A stretch of DNA of 64,000 bases from Mesostigma viride (taxonomy: Eukaryota; Streptophyta; Mesostigmatophyceae; Mesostigmatales; Mesostigmataceae), in assembly GCA_009746045.1 (NCBI GenBank), contig RPFO01000015.1:2716932-2780931 (forward strand), written 5' to 3'. Position numbers and translations under genes: made by a program. The notes beneath the pieces are model-generated. The model worked only from the letters and a program-made list of their open reading frames with translations. It did no database searches and was not told the DNA's origin. Below, one piece after another: positions 27,281-37,300 of this stretch. Positions within the stretch are counted from its first letter, which is position 1, and every line of letters starts with the position of its first letter.

Positions 27281-29135
27281 ATGTCAGCCTTCCAGGTTGG
27301 GTATGTTCTGCGGGCCGCAATGCAAGTGCGCCAGGGTGGGGGAGATATCCCCACACCGCCACCGCCACCGCCTGTCAGTGCCCACGCGGCTGGTGTCCGG
27401 CCAACAGCGTCCGGCGGCACTGGGTCGCCATGGAGATCGCGGCTGCTTCAACTATGGAGCGTTATCCTCATGACGTCCTTGTTGTCCAGCACGGTGTTCG
27501 CTGGAGCGCCCACCCTGCAGCAATCGGTCGGTCGCGCAGTCCGTGCCATTCAGCAGGTGAGCGTCACACCCGGTGTAGCCGCATTTTCCCTTTTTCACGA
27601 TGCCGCTGTCAGGGGGCCTTGTCTCGACAGTAGGAGTGCCGCAGTCGCAGATCCTGCTGCCTCTCACATATGGGCCATAGGTGAGCACCTCACCGCCGCG
27701 CAACGCAAGGCTATGGAGCACTGGTTGCATTCTGCACGCTCAGTTTTCGCTTTCAGCAGTGAAGAACTAGGGTGCTACAACGGGGGCTGCATGGGGGTCC
27801 CACTAGATACGGATCAGCCCTTATTCAGGCGGCAGCATAGGCTGAGCTTGGCTGAGCTGGAATTCGTAGATGCTAACTGTCGAGAGCTAGAGGCAGCTGG
27901 GATCATCCGCGCTTCATCCTCCAGTTATGCAGCTGCCACGGTGGTTGCACCCAAGAAGGATACCATCACAGGCGAGTGGACAGGTATGCGCATGGCCACT
28001 GACCTGCGTCAGCTGAACGCGCACACTCCTGTTGATAGGTACCCCATGCCTCGGGTCGATGATGTTTTGGATAAAATATCTCCCCAGGTCAAGTATGTGT
28101 CGTCGCTAGATTTGCGTAGCGGCTTCCATCAGATCAAGGTCGTAGAGGCAGATCAGCGCAAGCTGGCCTTTTGGGGTGGGACCCGTCTGTACGAGTGGGT
28201 TCGCATGCCATTCGGACATCGCAACGCTAGTGCGGTGTTCCAACGTGCCATGGACCAGGTGCTGGCAGGGTTGCCATTTGCAGCCTGCTACATAGCCGAT
28301 GTCATTGTCTTTAGCGAGACGTTTGACCAGCACTTAGCTCACCTCGATCAGGTTCGGATCGCCCTAGATAAGGCCAACCTGCGGCTGCACCCTGAAAAGT
28401 GCAAGTTCGCCCAACAGACCATAGGGTTTCTTGGCCATCAGATTGTATCAGGTGGCCGGACCCCTGAGGCAGCCAAAGTGGAAGCCATCAGCAACGCCGC
28501 AGTGCCCATCGACATCTCGGGGGTGCGCGCGTATCTCGGGCTAGCTGGCTATTATCGAGGATATATTCAGAATTTCAGCACCAAAGTCAAACCCCTGACT
28601 GAGTTGCTGAAGAAGGGCAATGTCTGGGCGTGGGGTCCGGCTCAGCAGCGAGCCATCGATACCATAAAACAGGAACTGACTGCCGCTCCTATCCTACGCG
28701 CCCCCGGCTATGCTCTGCCCTTCATACTTGTTTACACCGATTGGTCCAAGGTAGGCCTAGGGGCTGTGCTAGCACAAAAGGACGATGCGGGGCGCGAGCA
28801 TGTTATCGCGTATGCTAGTCGGAGTAGCAACTCTGCCGAGAGTCGGTACTCTTCCTACGAGGGGGAAGCGTTAGCCGTTGTGTGGGCCATCAAGCACTTC
28901 AGGCCATATCTCTTTGGGCGGGTGTTCACACTTGTCACTGATCACCAGCCCTATTGTGGTTGATGACCAGCGACAAACTCAACTCACGGGTAAGCTGGCC
29001 CGGTGGGCAATGATCATTCAGGAGTACCACCTGACAATCGTCCATCGGCCAGGTGTGGATCACTCCAACGCGGACGTCCTGTCCAGGTATGCTCTACCAA
29101 CCACTGTTGACAACACCGGTGCGCGCGGGCCCTAG
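27281..29135 (+). pseudogene. pol: gypsy reverse transcriptase and RNase H
   Basis: The 560-residue first frame (27,281-28,963) starts with a linker of about 150 residues, then RT: ELEAAGIIRASSSSYAAATV, LRQLNAHTPVDRYPMPR, SSLDLRSGFHQI (first catalytic Asp), WVRMPFGHRNASAVFQ, and the catalytic box YIADVIVFS, where Ala (28,295-28,297) replaces the first Asp of the usual YxDD. RNase H follows (LVYTDWSKVGLGAVLAQ; SRYSSYEGEALAVVWA; VTDHQP). One C is missing from the run near 28,950; the final part (LARWAMIIQEY, HSNADVLSRY) is in the next frame, ending 29,135. Integrase is absent, cut off by the element at 29,131. The noisy copy also has Ala at the active site. Confidence 0.8.
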
Positions 29136-29150
29136 TCGACCAATGTCCAG
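29131..29150 (+). repeat. left TIR of the outer element
   Basis: CCTAGTCGACCAATGTCCAG; the right end carries the same sequence inverted, with one transition (A to G). It interrupts the RNase H linker of the gypsy element. Confidence 0.6.
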
Positions 29151-29151
29151 G

Positions 29152-29175
29152 AAAAGGCCTCAATTGAGGCCTTTT
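29152..29175. repeat. perfect palindrome next to the left TIR
   Basis: AAGGCCTCAATTGAGGCCTT, extended by A/T on both sides. It could form a 12-bp hairpin stem or be a transposase subterminal site. A degenerate double copy lies at the right end (41,098-41,139). Confidence 0.6.
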
Positions 29176-29399
29176 TTATAATAGGTGTTGCATGCAGCCA
29201 AACAACTTTTTTCCAAATATGAGCATAGGCCATGCATTATTATGATTGTTTTGGGGTTGCCAGCACTTAACATCAGTCATATAGCCCCAAAATCTATTTA
29301 ATTATGATTTAACAAAACAGGGTGTCGCTGCGGTGGCACCATAAACACAGCATGACCATAGATGCAAGCAAAAAAAAGGCGCTACACTAGGAAGTCGGA

Positions 29400-29800
29400 A
29401 AAAATTCGTCCTGAGATCTCTTGAGATTCTCCTGAGTTTTTTTTTGACAAATCTTGAGAAATCCTGAGAAATCCTGAGATGTCCTGAGAATATCTTGAGA
29501 TTGTCCTGAGATTAATCCTGAGTTTTCCTGAGATTGTCCTGAGATTCATCCTGATATTTCGTCTTCACAAAATCTGGTAAGTGCACACCTCGGGTCCTGA
29601 GATTCTGGTGAAAAACTCAGGTCTTGAGATTTTGACTTTGTAGTGAAAATCTCAGGACAAAATCTCAGGACAATCTCAGGACAATCTCAGGACAAAATCT
29701 CAGGACAATCTCAGGACAAAAAAAACGAGTCGAATCTCAAGAAATTCTCAGGACAATCTCAGGACAAAAAAACGTGTAGAATCTCAAGAAAATCAAGAAC
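29400..29800. repeat. left subterminal repeat array of the CACTA element
   Basis: About 25 copies of a 7-11-bp motif. From 29,405 to about 29,560 they read TCCTGAGAT; from about 29,650 to 29,790 they read CTCAGGACAAT. The array is therefore an inverted repeat around about 29,600 and could fold into a long hairpin. Confidence 0.75.
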
Positions 29801-30328
29801 ATGCACATGCGAATTCTCCAGCCATTCTGGGACAAAAAAATGGTGTTATCAGGGACCGTCAGAAATACAACAATGCAAGATGATTACAACAGGGGCATGA
29901 CTCACAATCAGTGCATTTATTACATTGATAAATATCATGTTACAGCTTGCATACATCATCCACAGCAAACATGCTGTCAACTGACATTCGTAGTCATGTC
30001 TTGCTGAAAGGGAAAAACTGATTCATTCTTGGAATCAGGAAAGTTTGTGTACATCTTCACACAATTCTTCACGAGAAGAGTTCTCATGCCTCTCCCATAC
30101 TGTTCAGAGTCCGCATGTTTCGTTCTACGTCTTCCTGCACGTAGGAGCACAATTAAGAAGGACAAAGCAGCAAGGCAGGGCCAGAATCAGAAAGGCTGCA
30201 GGATGTGCAAATGTACAGCAAATCCAAAATGACGAGACAGTAAAAAATCACGCTCGTACACGAGACAAAAAAATCGCTTTGTAGTGCAAAAAAATGGAAT
30301 CCTGTGCACCCTGATTGTGAAAACTTAC
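29801..30328. other. 3' region of the minus-strand CACTA gene
   Basis: Contains the probable 3' end of the minus-strand gene. A candidate acceptor (TCCTGCAG, about 30,197-30,205 on the minus strand) would give a short last exon (LSDSGPALLL in one frame) ending near 30,155, but the frame is uncertain. Confidence 0.3.
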
Positions 30329-33300
30329 AGCTATTCCAAAACTGGCTGGACTCGGTTTGATGCCATGCCTTCTGCCTTCTGGCCATTCAGCAGCTCGCAG
30401 TGTTTTGCTTGTGCCGCGCTGTCCGGGGTATTTTCCTGCACGCAAACAGCAGAGAGTTTGGACCATTGGGTTGCGCAAGTAGTCAGAAAAAGAATACACA
30501 ACAAAACTGCAATGCAAACTCATCAAGGCATCCACAATTATAAAGATGGTAACATTTCCGTATCTGAGGAGCTGCGGAACTTACACATGGGATTGGTAGG
30601 CTTGAGCAGGATTCTGTCGGTGCAGATCTCTCCGCTTGTTTGTTGATGATGGCGTTCTTCGCGTCGAGCTCCTCTTGCATTTTTTTCAACTGCAACATCA
30701 TGTTGGCAAGCACGGATTCCACCGATGACTCTGGTCCTCCCGTGGAGGGTGGCAGTGGGGCCGGAGGGGCTGGCACGGCCGTGGAGGGTGGCAGTGGGGC
30801 CGGAGGGGCTGGCACGGCCGTGGAGGGTGGCAGTGGGGCCGGAGGGGCTGGCACGGCCGTGGAGGGTGGCAGCTGTGGGGCCAGAGGGGCTGGCACGGCC
30901 GTGGAGGGTGGCAGTGGGGCCAGAGGGGCTGGCACGGCCGTGGAGGGTGGCAGTGGGGCCAGAGGGGCTGGCACGGCCGTGGAGGGTGGCAGTGGGGCTG
31001 GCACATCCGGGGGGCAAGGCACTTGACTCGTGTTCGTTTCTTCTGCCTTTCCAGGCAGGTCGTTCACCGTAACATTGCCCAACATCACCCATGAGAGCTC
31101 GCCAGAACCCTCCTCACCGTAGTGCAATTTCCTCAGATCAAAGCAATACCTTGATTCTGGCTCATCCCCGTTAGGAAACGCAAGCGTCCACGGGGACTTG
31201 TTCCGTGGCTTGACCATAGCAATGCGGCCTACATCCCACACCAACTCATCCCCCAATCTCAGCTGCTTGCGCGCCTTCAGCAACCATTTTTGAGCTATGA
31301 TGGTGCCAACCGGTACGGTGGTCGTTGTCACCTCTGTTGGAAGAGGCAACACAGTGGCCTGAGGGAGCACCTGCTTGATGTAGTGCATCAACCCCAGATC
31401 TGAAGGTGGTGGGCACTGAGCACGTGTCTTATGTGCTGTTTGCGGCTGTGGAAGGACGGCAATGTTCTCTTCTAGAGGCTGCGGCGATGGCAGGACTGGA
31501 TCATTTGTTGCAGATGGGGACTTGGTCTCTGTTGATCCGCGCCGGGCCTTGGAAACTGGCGCTGGTGTCATGCCCTTCCTCTTTGAAGAAGCCTGCGAAG
31601 GCACTGCACACATCAATTGCAAAAGAGAGACTTTGTTGGAATCATAAAAACAAACAGGGAATGCATTTACAAATGGGAAACGGGGAAGCTGCTGGTGAAT
31701 GGGGGTTATGTATGCTATGGTGGCAAACGAACATAGCAAGGTCATAATAAGGTTGAGCGAAAAGAAGATTAGAGTGCATCGTCAGTGCAGAAACTGAGAT
31801 ACTTGCTAAGTAAAATACAGGTATGCCAATGCAAAAAGAGACAAGAATAAAACAACCACGATTGGAAGTGATCTGATATTACTTACAGGGAATGGCCTGC
31901 TGCGTCACAGGTTCATCACCAGCAGCCCCCGGAGTGGGCTGGGGCAGGGCCTTTGAATCGATACATGGAGATTCGCATGCCAGCAGAAGCGATAATTGCT
32001 TCGAATAGTGGGGCTTCACATTTGGACCTGGTTCAGGTGCCAGGATGGGCACCAGCACCGGTGTCACTGTGCCAGCCACGTCCACGGCTGGATGAAAAAG
32101 GAAAGACACATGCAATTAAAGAAGTCAAAAGTCAGCTTGAATGAAACACAAAGAAAACCAATATACACAAAAAAACGTGTGGGACTTCATAAAGATAATA
32201 ATGCACAAAGTTGAAGGGTAAATACAGGCAAATTGATACGTTGTAAGTTTCCATGAAGCAACAGTAAGGCCCGTATACCAAAGGGGAAAAAAAGGGAACT
32301 TACGTGCCAGCACGGGGCAGATGGACAGCCTGGCAGTGGTGGTGGTGGCATGGCCACGAGAGGGGGTGCCGGCACGGCGCTCATCTGCTGGTCGAACTGC
32401 GCGTTGATAGCGTCGATTTGGGCCTGCAAAGCTGCAATCTTGGCGGCCCTTTCAGCCTCGAGGGCTGGAGGCAGCTGCATGGTCCCGGCGGTGACTGCAG
32501 CAGGCTTGGCTTTTGACGACGACTGCCGGTTGCAGTTTTCTTTGCTTTTTGGACGCCCAGCTGTGGTGTTCACCATGAAGAACAAAGCACAGCATCCGAA
32601 GGAACATAATAATGCACTCGATCAGAAAACTATCGATGGCGAGTAGAAAGTACGGTTGCACTACAGATTGCTGACTGCACTCCGAGTGCAACGACAAGAA
32701 CTGTGCCTGGCAAGCCAAAAAAAAAATTTCCCTCGCGGGGGGCGCTGGAAAACGGCAAAGGCAAAGCGGAGCCCGCCGCCTTTGGGCGGGCGTAGCGGAG
32801 CCCCCCGCGAGGGGAAATTTTTTTTTTGGCTTGCCAGGCGCTGTAGCGTTTCTCATACAGATTTCTCAAAACAGGGCAGCAATAAGATGATTTGCATCCC
32901 CAAGGAGGAAGGGAAGAACAACACGACGTCATACACAACGGATGCATACCAAGACACGGCAGTTCATGAGTATTCTTTGTTTAATTACCTGTTTGGGCTG
33001 GTTGGTTACGCAGGCAAGCGGGGCACGTTGCTGTTCAGCCTTAGCCACTCTGTTGGCCAATCTCTTTGCCGCTAGCTGCGCCTCGTGCTTTCGGATGTAT
33101 AGACGCCTCGCTAGCTCCCTTTCAACTATCGCTTCAGGCTCAGCCAAAGCAGGAGGATCGGGGAGAGACTTCACTGCGGTTGTGGCCTCTGTCGGTCCGT
33201 TTAGGACTTCATTCAGTTTCCTGCTGCTCTCCGCCGCAACGGCTGCAGAGTACATGGCCTTTGCATCATTTAACTCGTCCTGGGCCAGTGAGGTAAGAAT

Positions 33301-33518
33301 TCAGAACAAATCGCCTTGATCCGAGCACCATCCTTCAGCAGTTCTTGATCTTGGTCCTTCTTTGCTACACCCTCCAGCAACCACTCCTTCGATTGCGCCG
33401 CGACGACTTCCCTAAGAGTCCGCAGCCGACAATCGGCTTGCACATGCTTAAGAGGGTGTTCCTCTACCGCCTTGGCGGCACGAAATTTGGCCCACTTTTG
33501 CAGATCAGCAGCCACCAT
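30329..33518 (-). CDS. second CACTA gene: spliced proline-rich, coiled-coil protein
   Basis: Candidate partner of the transposase, comparable in position to TNPA-like proteins, but I recognise no TNPA domain. Exons inferred from GT/AG sites on the minus strand: 33,518-32,989, 32,560-32,304, 32,087-31,887, 31,603-30,585, 30,435-30,329, perhaps one more. Exon 1 is charged and helical, with a one-base frame break near 33,295; exon 2 has a coiled coil (AERAAKIAALQAQIDAINAQ) and a Pro-rich end; exon 4 has a folded part (QKWLLKARKQLRLGDELVWD), seven 13-residue PLPPSTAVPAPLA-type repeats and another coiled coil (LQLKKMQEELDAKNAI). Donors read GTAAGT or GTAATT, which supports real splicing. Coiled coils suggest oligomerisation. 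Confidence 0.6.
30741..31008 (-). repeat. 39-bp minisatellite coding for proline repeats
   Basis: Seven units of 39 bp (one of 42 bp) with the plus-strand core GTGGAGGGTGGCAGTGGGGC. On the minus strand each codes 13 residues of PLPPSTAVPAP type. The plus-strand Gly-rich frames through it are shadows. Units differ mainly at one Leu/Pro codon. Confidence 0.9.
32705..32839. repeat. MITE-like foldback repeat inside an intron
   Basis: About 135 bp with nearly perfect 40-bp inverted arms: GCCTGGCAAGCC, an A-run, then TTTCCC(C)TCGCGGGGGGC. The loop has CCGCCTTTGGGCGGG. CTGT occurs at 32,701-32,704 and again at 32,841-32,844, a possible 4-bp target duplication. It lies in the intron between exons 1 and 2 of the minus-strand CACTA gene. 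The noisy copy has it at about 51,885-52,022. Confidence 0.7.
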
Positions 33519-34350
33519 TCTTCCCCACTAACCAGGCCACCCCCAGCCGACATTAACGCGTTTGCGTGCTCCATCCTTGGCGCCGTTGTCATTTCTTAAT
33601 CACAAGGCGCAAGTTTTGAATCCGCACAACGGCACTGTGCTAATTGCGGGTGTCAATTTTGCGCGGCAAAAAGGAACTCCGTCCGATCTTGGCCCATCTA
33701 CCGTCAATCATCTCTCCCGGCGGAAGTCGACAGGATCTTACTTTAGGAGCGAATCCTGCTGATCTGAACGCCATGGCGCAAAGTATCGGATTCGGGGAAA
33801 TCGGTATATTTAGTATCCAATTAGAAACCAGAGAGGTGAAATAAGAAATAAGTATCACCGAATCCTGAATGAAGGTGGTCACACACTGGTGTGACGTTGA
33901 CAGGCTAAGGGGCTAATAAGCGCAAAGTATCGGATTCGGGCCTCTCACTGCCATGGTTAACGGTGCAAAGTTGACATCATGTTCGAGTAGGATTGAATCC
34001 GCATCAAGAAGCTGCGGTTACATAGATTACCCGGCAAATTGGACGGTTAACATAACTGACGCATACCTAGCCGCGGGAATGGCCCACGCGGTCCGTTGGC
34101 TAGCTCGACAGTCAGACGCGGTCGGTGCCCCTTCGTTCCTTTGCGTTTTAGGCATGCAAGGACACAGCCGGGGCCACGAAAACACCTCGTTGCTGCCGCC
34201 ATGGCGGTAGCCATGGCGGCAGCAACGGGAGGGCCCGCGGCCGCCTTGCCGCGGGCCGCGCGCGGGCCCTCCTCGTTGCTGCCGCCATTGGTTGTTTAGT
34301 AGTTTTTCAACCATGGAGGAACAAGGCCTTGACGACTTCCTCATGGAGGG
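33519..34350. promoter_or_regulatory. bidirectional promoter region of the two CACTA genes
   Basis: Lies between the divergent starts at 33,518 (minus) and 34,351 (plus). The string GCGCAAAGTATCGGATTCGG occurs twice (about 33,776 and 33,918), and its inverse core CCGAATCC at about 33,858. Two strong palindromes follow at 34,189-34,272. No convincing TATA box was placed. A plus-strand ATG at 34,313 is in another frame from the transposase; a one-base shift near 34,345 would join it. Confidence 0.5.
34189..34291. repeat. nested perfect palindromes upstream of the transposase gene
   Basis: GTTGCTGCCGCCATGGC (34,189-34,205), a 4-nt GGTA loop, and its exact inverse (34,210-34,226). Next come GGAGGGCCCGCG (34,228-34,239) and its inverse CGCGGGCCCTCC (34,261-34,272), then a third copy of the first arm, GTTGCTGCCGCCATTGG (34,275-34,291). 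It ends about 20 bp before the first ATG. Confidence 0.9.
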
Positions 34351-37300
34351 ATGGGCGATGAGTACCGAACTGGGCCTGAGGCAGCTATGGAATTCGCCCG
34401 GAATTTCGATGCTGCTGCAAACAGAGTACATTTGGAGACGCCTTTATACCCAGGATCTAACGTTCCAGCTGTTGTGGCGGCCCTACAATTGCTAACGCAA
34501 TGGGGCCAAGGAGGTTGTACTCGGAAGTTCGCGGACGCACAGCTGGCCCTTTTTAGTTCTCTCCTACCACCTGGCAATGTCTTGCCGGCTTCTGTTGAGG
34601 CGGCTAGACGCCTGTTGCGAGACTTGGGCTTGACGTATAAAGTATACGATGCGTGCAAGTGTGACGATTATGTTTACAAAGATAAGGATCTCCAGCAGTG
34701 CCCAAAGTGCGCCGAACCTCGTTATGAGATATACACAGACACAGACGGCATGGTGATTAATACGAGGAAGCCCTATCGGCAAGTCAGAGTTTTTTCTTTG
34801 CTGGACAGGGTTCGGGGCTGGTTCAGAATGGAGAAGATGTCAATGGCACTGAGGTATGCAGGAGAGAAAGAAAACAAGGATGCAGATTCGCCGACGCGGA
34901 CTGTCGACGGAGTCAAAGGTTCGTAATCCATAGCCTCTACATCTGGCCATTGCTTGTTTTTTTTTATCTTTGCTTGCCGATAGAGTTACACAACGCCGCG
35001 TTACTTTGGTATGTAGAGCTAGAACGTTAGTAACCCTGAATCTTGCTATTGAATCTTGCCTGGCAAGGTCAGTGTCGTGTTAAGTGATGTATCTGTATTT
35101 CTTACCGTTGCTTCAATGCATTCTCTGTGGTTTGTTCTTTCCTTGCCTGTTTCTTTTTGCAGACTGTCCGGCTGTACAACATGTAAAAAATCTTTACCCG
35201 CAGTTTCGTACTGAGCTGCGTAATCTTATATTCGGGATGGCGGTTGACGGAGTGTGTCCGCGTAGCTTTATGGGAAACTATTCTTGCTGGCCAGCTTTTA
35301 TGGCTTGCTACAATTTACCTGAGTGGGTATTTGTCAACAAGAACTTCTCACCTATGGTTCTGCTGATAAGTGCCGCCAAGGGCAAGGCTCCAAAAAGAAT
35401 GCAGGTGTACTGGGAGTTGGCGGTTGATGAGCTTGTGGCGATGTGGAATGGTTTTTATGTATGCGACATCGTGGATGACCAGGGCGGCCAGTTACAACCT
35501 GTGCGCCTGCAGGCGCTCCTACTGTGGGTAATCCACGACTACCCAGCTTTTGCAAAGTCACTAAACATCCCAGATGCTGGATACTGCGGCTGCATGTTAC
35601 ATGGGCCAGAATGGGAAGCAACTTTTTTTTCCAATGGGAAGCTTGTGTACTTAGGGCACTCTACGCTTTTGAAGGAAGGTGACCCTGCGCGACCATCCGG
35701 GACTGGAGCTGCCCCTCCAGAAATGGATTATGATGGGTACCTGAAATATTGTCGGGAAGAGTTGGGGGTGCAACCTGAAATATTCGGCAAGCTGCCGTAC
35801 TGGACCAAGCTGTTAATTCGACATCTGGTGGATGAATTTCACCTTGGCCCGAACTGCCTGCTCCGGATAGTCAACTGCACCAGCGGTAAGTAGCACGCGA
35901 CAGTGTTCTTTTTTTTTCTAGTGTGCAGTTTGTAAACTTTGTCATATGCAAGGGACAAATTTTTGTTACATACTTGTTGATTGATTATTGATTGTGCGTT
36001 TCGTTGATATTGTGTTGTCCTTTGTGGCCTTTTTTATTATGTGCAGGGAAAGCTCATACCGCTGCTGTTCGAGCAAGGCTGCAACAACTGGGCCTTAATC
36101 AGGAGCTCTGGGTTACCACGGAAGAGGTGGAGAAAGTGGCGAAGAACGGTGTCCGGACAATAAGCATTAAAAAAAACTCTCGACATCCACCATGTCAACT
36201 CACGTCGGAGGAGAAAGCGGCCACCCGTGGTATGTCTGTGGATGTGTATATGCTTTTTTATTGGAATTGGTTTGGATGTTGTTTGTTGGTATTTTATATA
36301 AAGTGTTTCATGTTGTCATCTGCCAAGATTGCTTAATTGCTGTGTTGGTCCATAGATCCCATGACGTAGTCCACTGTCATTAGAGGTTTCTGTGTACCAC
36401 ATCAAACCAAGTGCCCTTGTTAGGGTAAACATGTTGCTTGTAAGACTTCCTTTCATTTTTTCAATAACTATTTATGGGGTTAGTGTCAGGATTTGCCGGA
36501 GCATTTGGGCTGACAGTGTTTGGCCACTCTGAGAATTCGCCTCTGACATAATTTTCTAATCAAATTGTCAATGTGATCGTTTACATCTGTGTATCATACC
36601 ATGTTTCTGTTGAATGCAGAGGTGGAAAAGGCGTTCGACCGCCTCCCAGACTATGTGCCTGGGCGGTACCACGGACTAGCCGCTGACGGGAAAAGCGATG
36701 AGACGATGAAAACAAGTGACAAGAACAAGTACTTGTGCTTGTTGTTGCCGGTCGTGTTGCGCAATCGTTTGCATCCGGATGCCCGCGCGGCATTTGTCCA
36801 GCTGTCTGTGGCCTTTAATGCTGTATTTTCAGCAAGGTGTCTCACTCAATCGCAGTTAGTCGAAGTGGGCGAAATGATGGTGCGTGCGGTGGTAGCATTA
36901 GAGTGTGTTATGCCAGCGTCAGAAATGTCAAGATCAGTCCATGCTGCATCTCACTTGGCGGAACAGATCCGGTATGCTGGCCTGCCTGATGGCAGGAGCA
37001 TGACATGGGGTGAGCGCCAATGGCGGTGATTACTTCTGGGCCATTGTCAAACAAGAACGTGGAATGCTCCATGGGGAACTTCTTCATGGACTTCGAGGCA
37101 TTGAACATCCTGAGCTACTTCACGCGCCAGACTGTGTGGGTAAGTTTTTTAAACAAACTTCGTGTTTGCTTGGCTGCATGCACATTTCCCATGTTTCAGC
37201 GAGTGTTTCTAGCAGGTTAAGTGTATGCAAAACATGTACTTACGTTCTTTTTTTTCTATTTGGTTCATGTGTTTTTTTTTTCAGGGTCAAGGCTTCCCGT

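Larger units (their letters stand above)
24041..29130 (+). mobile_element. Ty3/gypsy element carrying a C5-methyltransferase domain, incomplete
   Basis: Order: Gag with CCHC knuckle, retropepsin, cytosine-C5 methyltransferase, RT, RNase H; integrase and both LTRs are not visible. The 5' side is cut by a copia LTR, and the 3' side by the TIR element at 29,131. Sequence after that element (41,160 onward) may continue the polyprotein linker. Frameshifts break the coding region at about 25,000 (G-run), about 25,745, 27,240-27,248 and about 28,950 (C-run). A noisy copy (42,860-48,108) and a clean partial copy (62,324-64,000) follow. Retrotransposons with C5-methyltransferases have been described from charophyte algae and Symbiodinium; this is another case or a relative. 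Confidence 0.8.

Noticed and set aside
29400..29800. CRISPR-like array of short repeats
   Set aside because: Units are 7-11 bp without regular spacers and lie at the end of a CACTA element; these are subterminal transposase-type sites.
30640..31026. Plus-strand Gly-rich 128-residue ORF and overlapping Gly/Trp/Arg-rich frames
   Set aside because: They are antisense frames of the 39-bp proline minisatellite; the minus-strand frame has flanking exons and splice sites.
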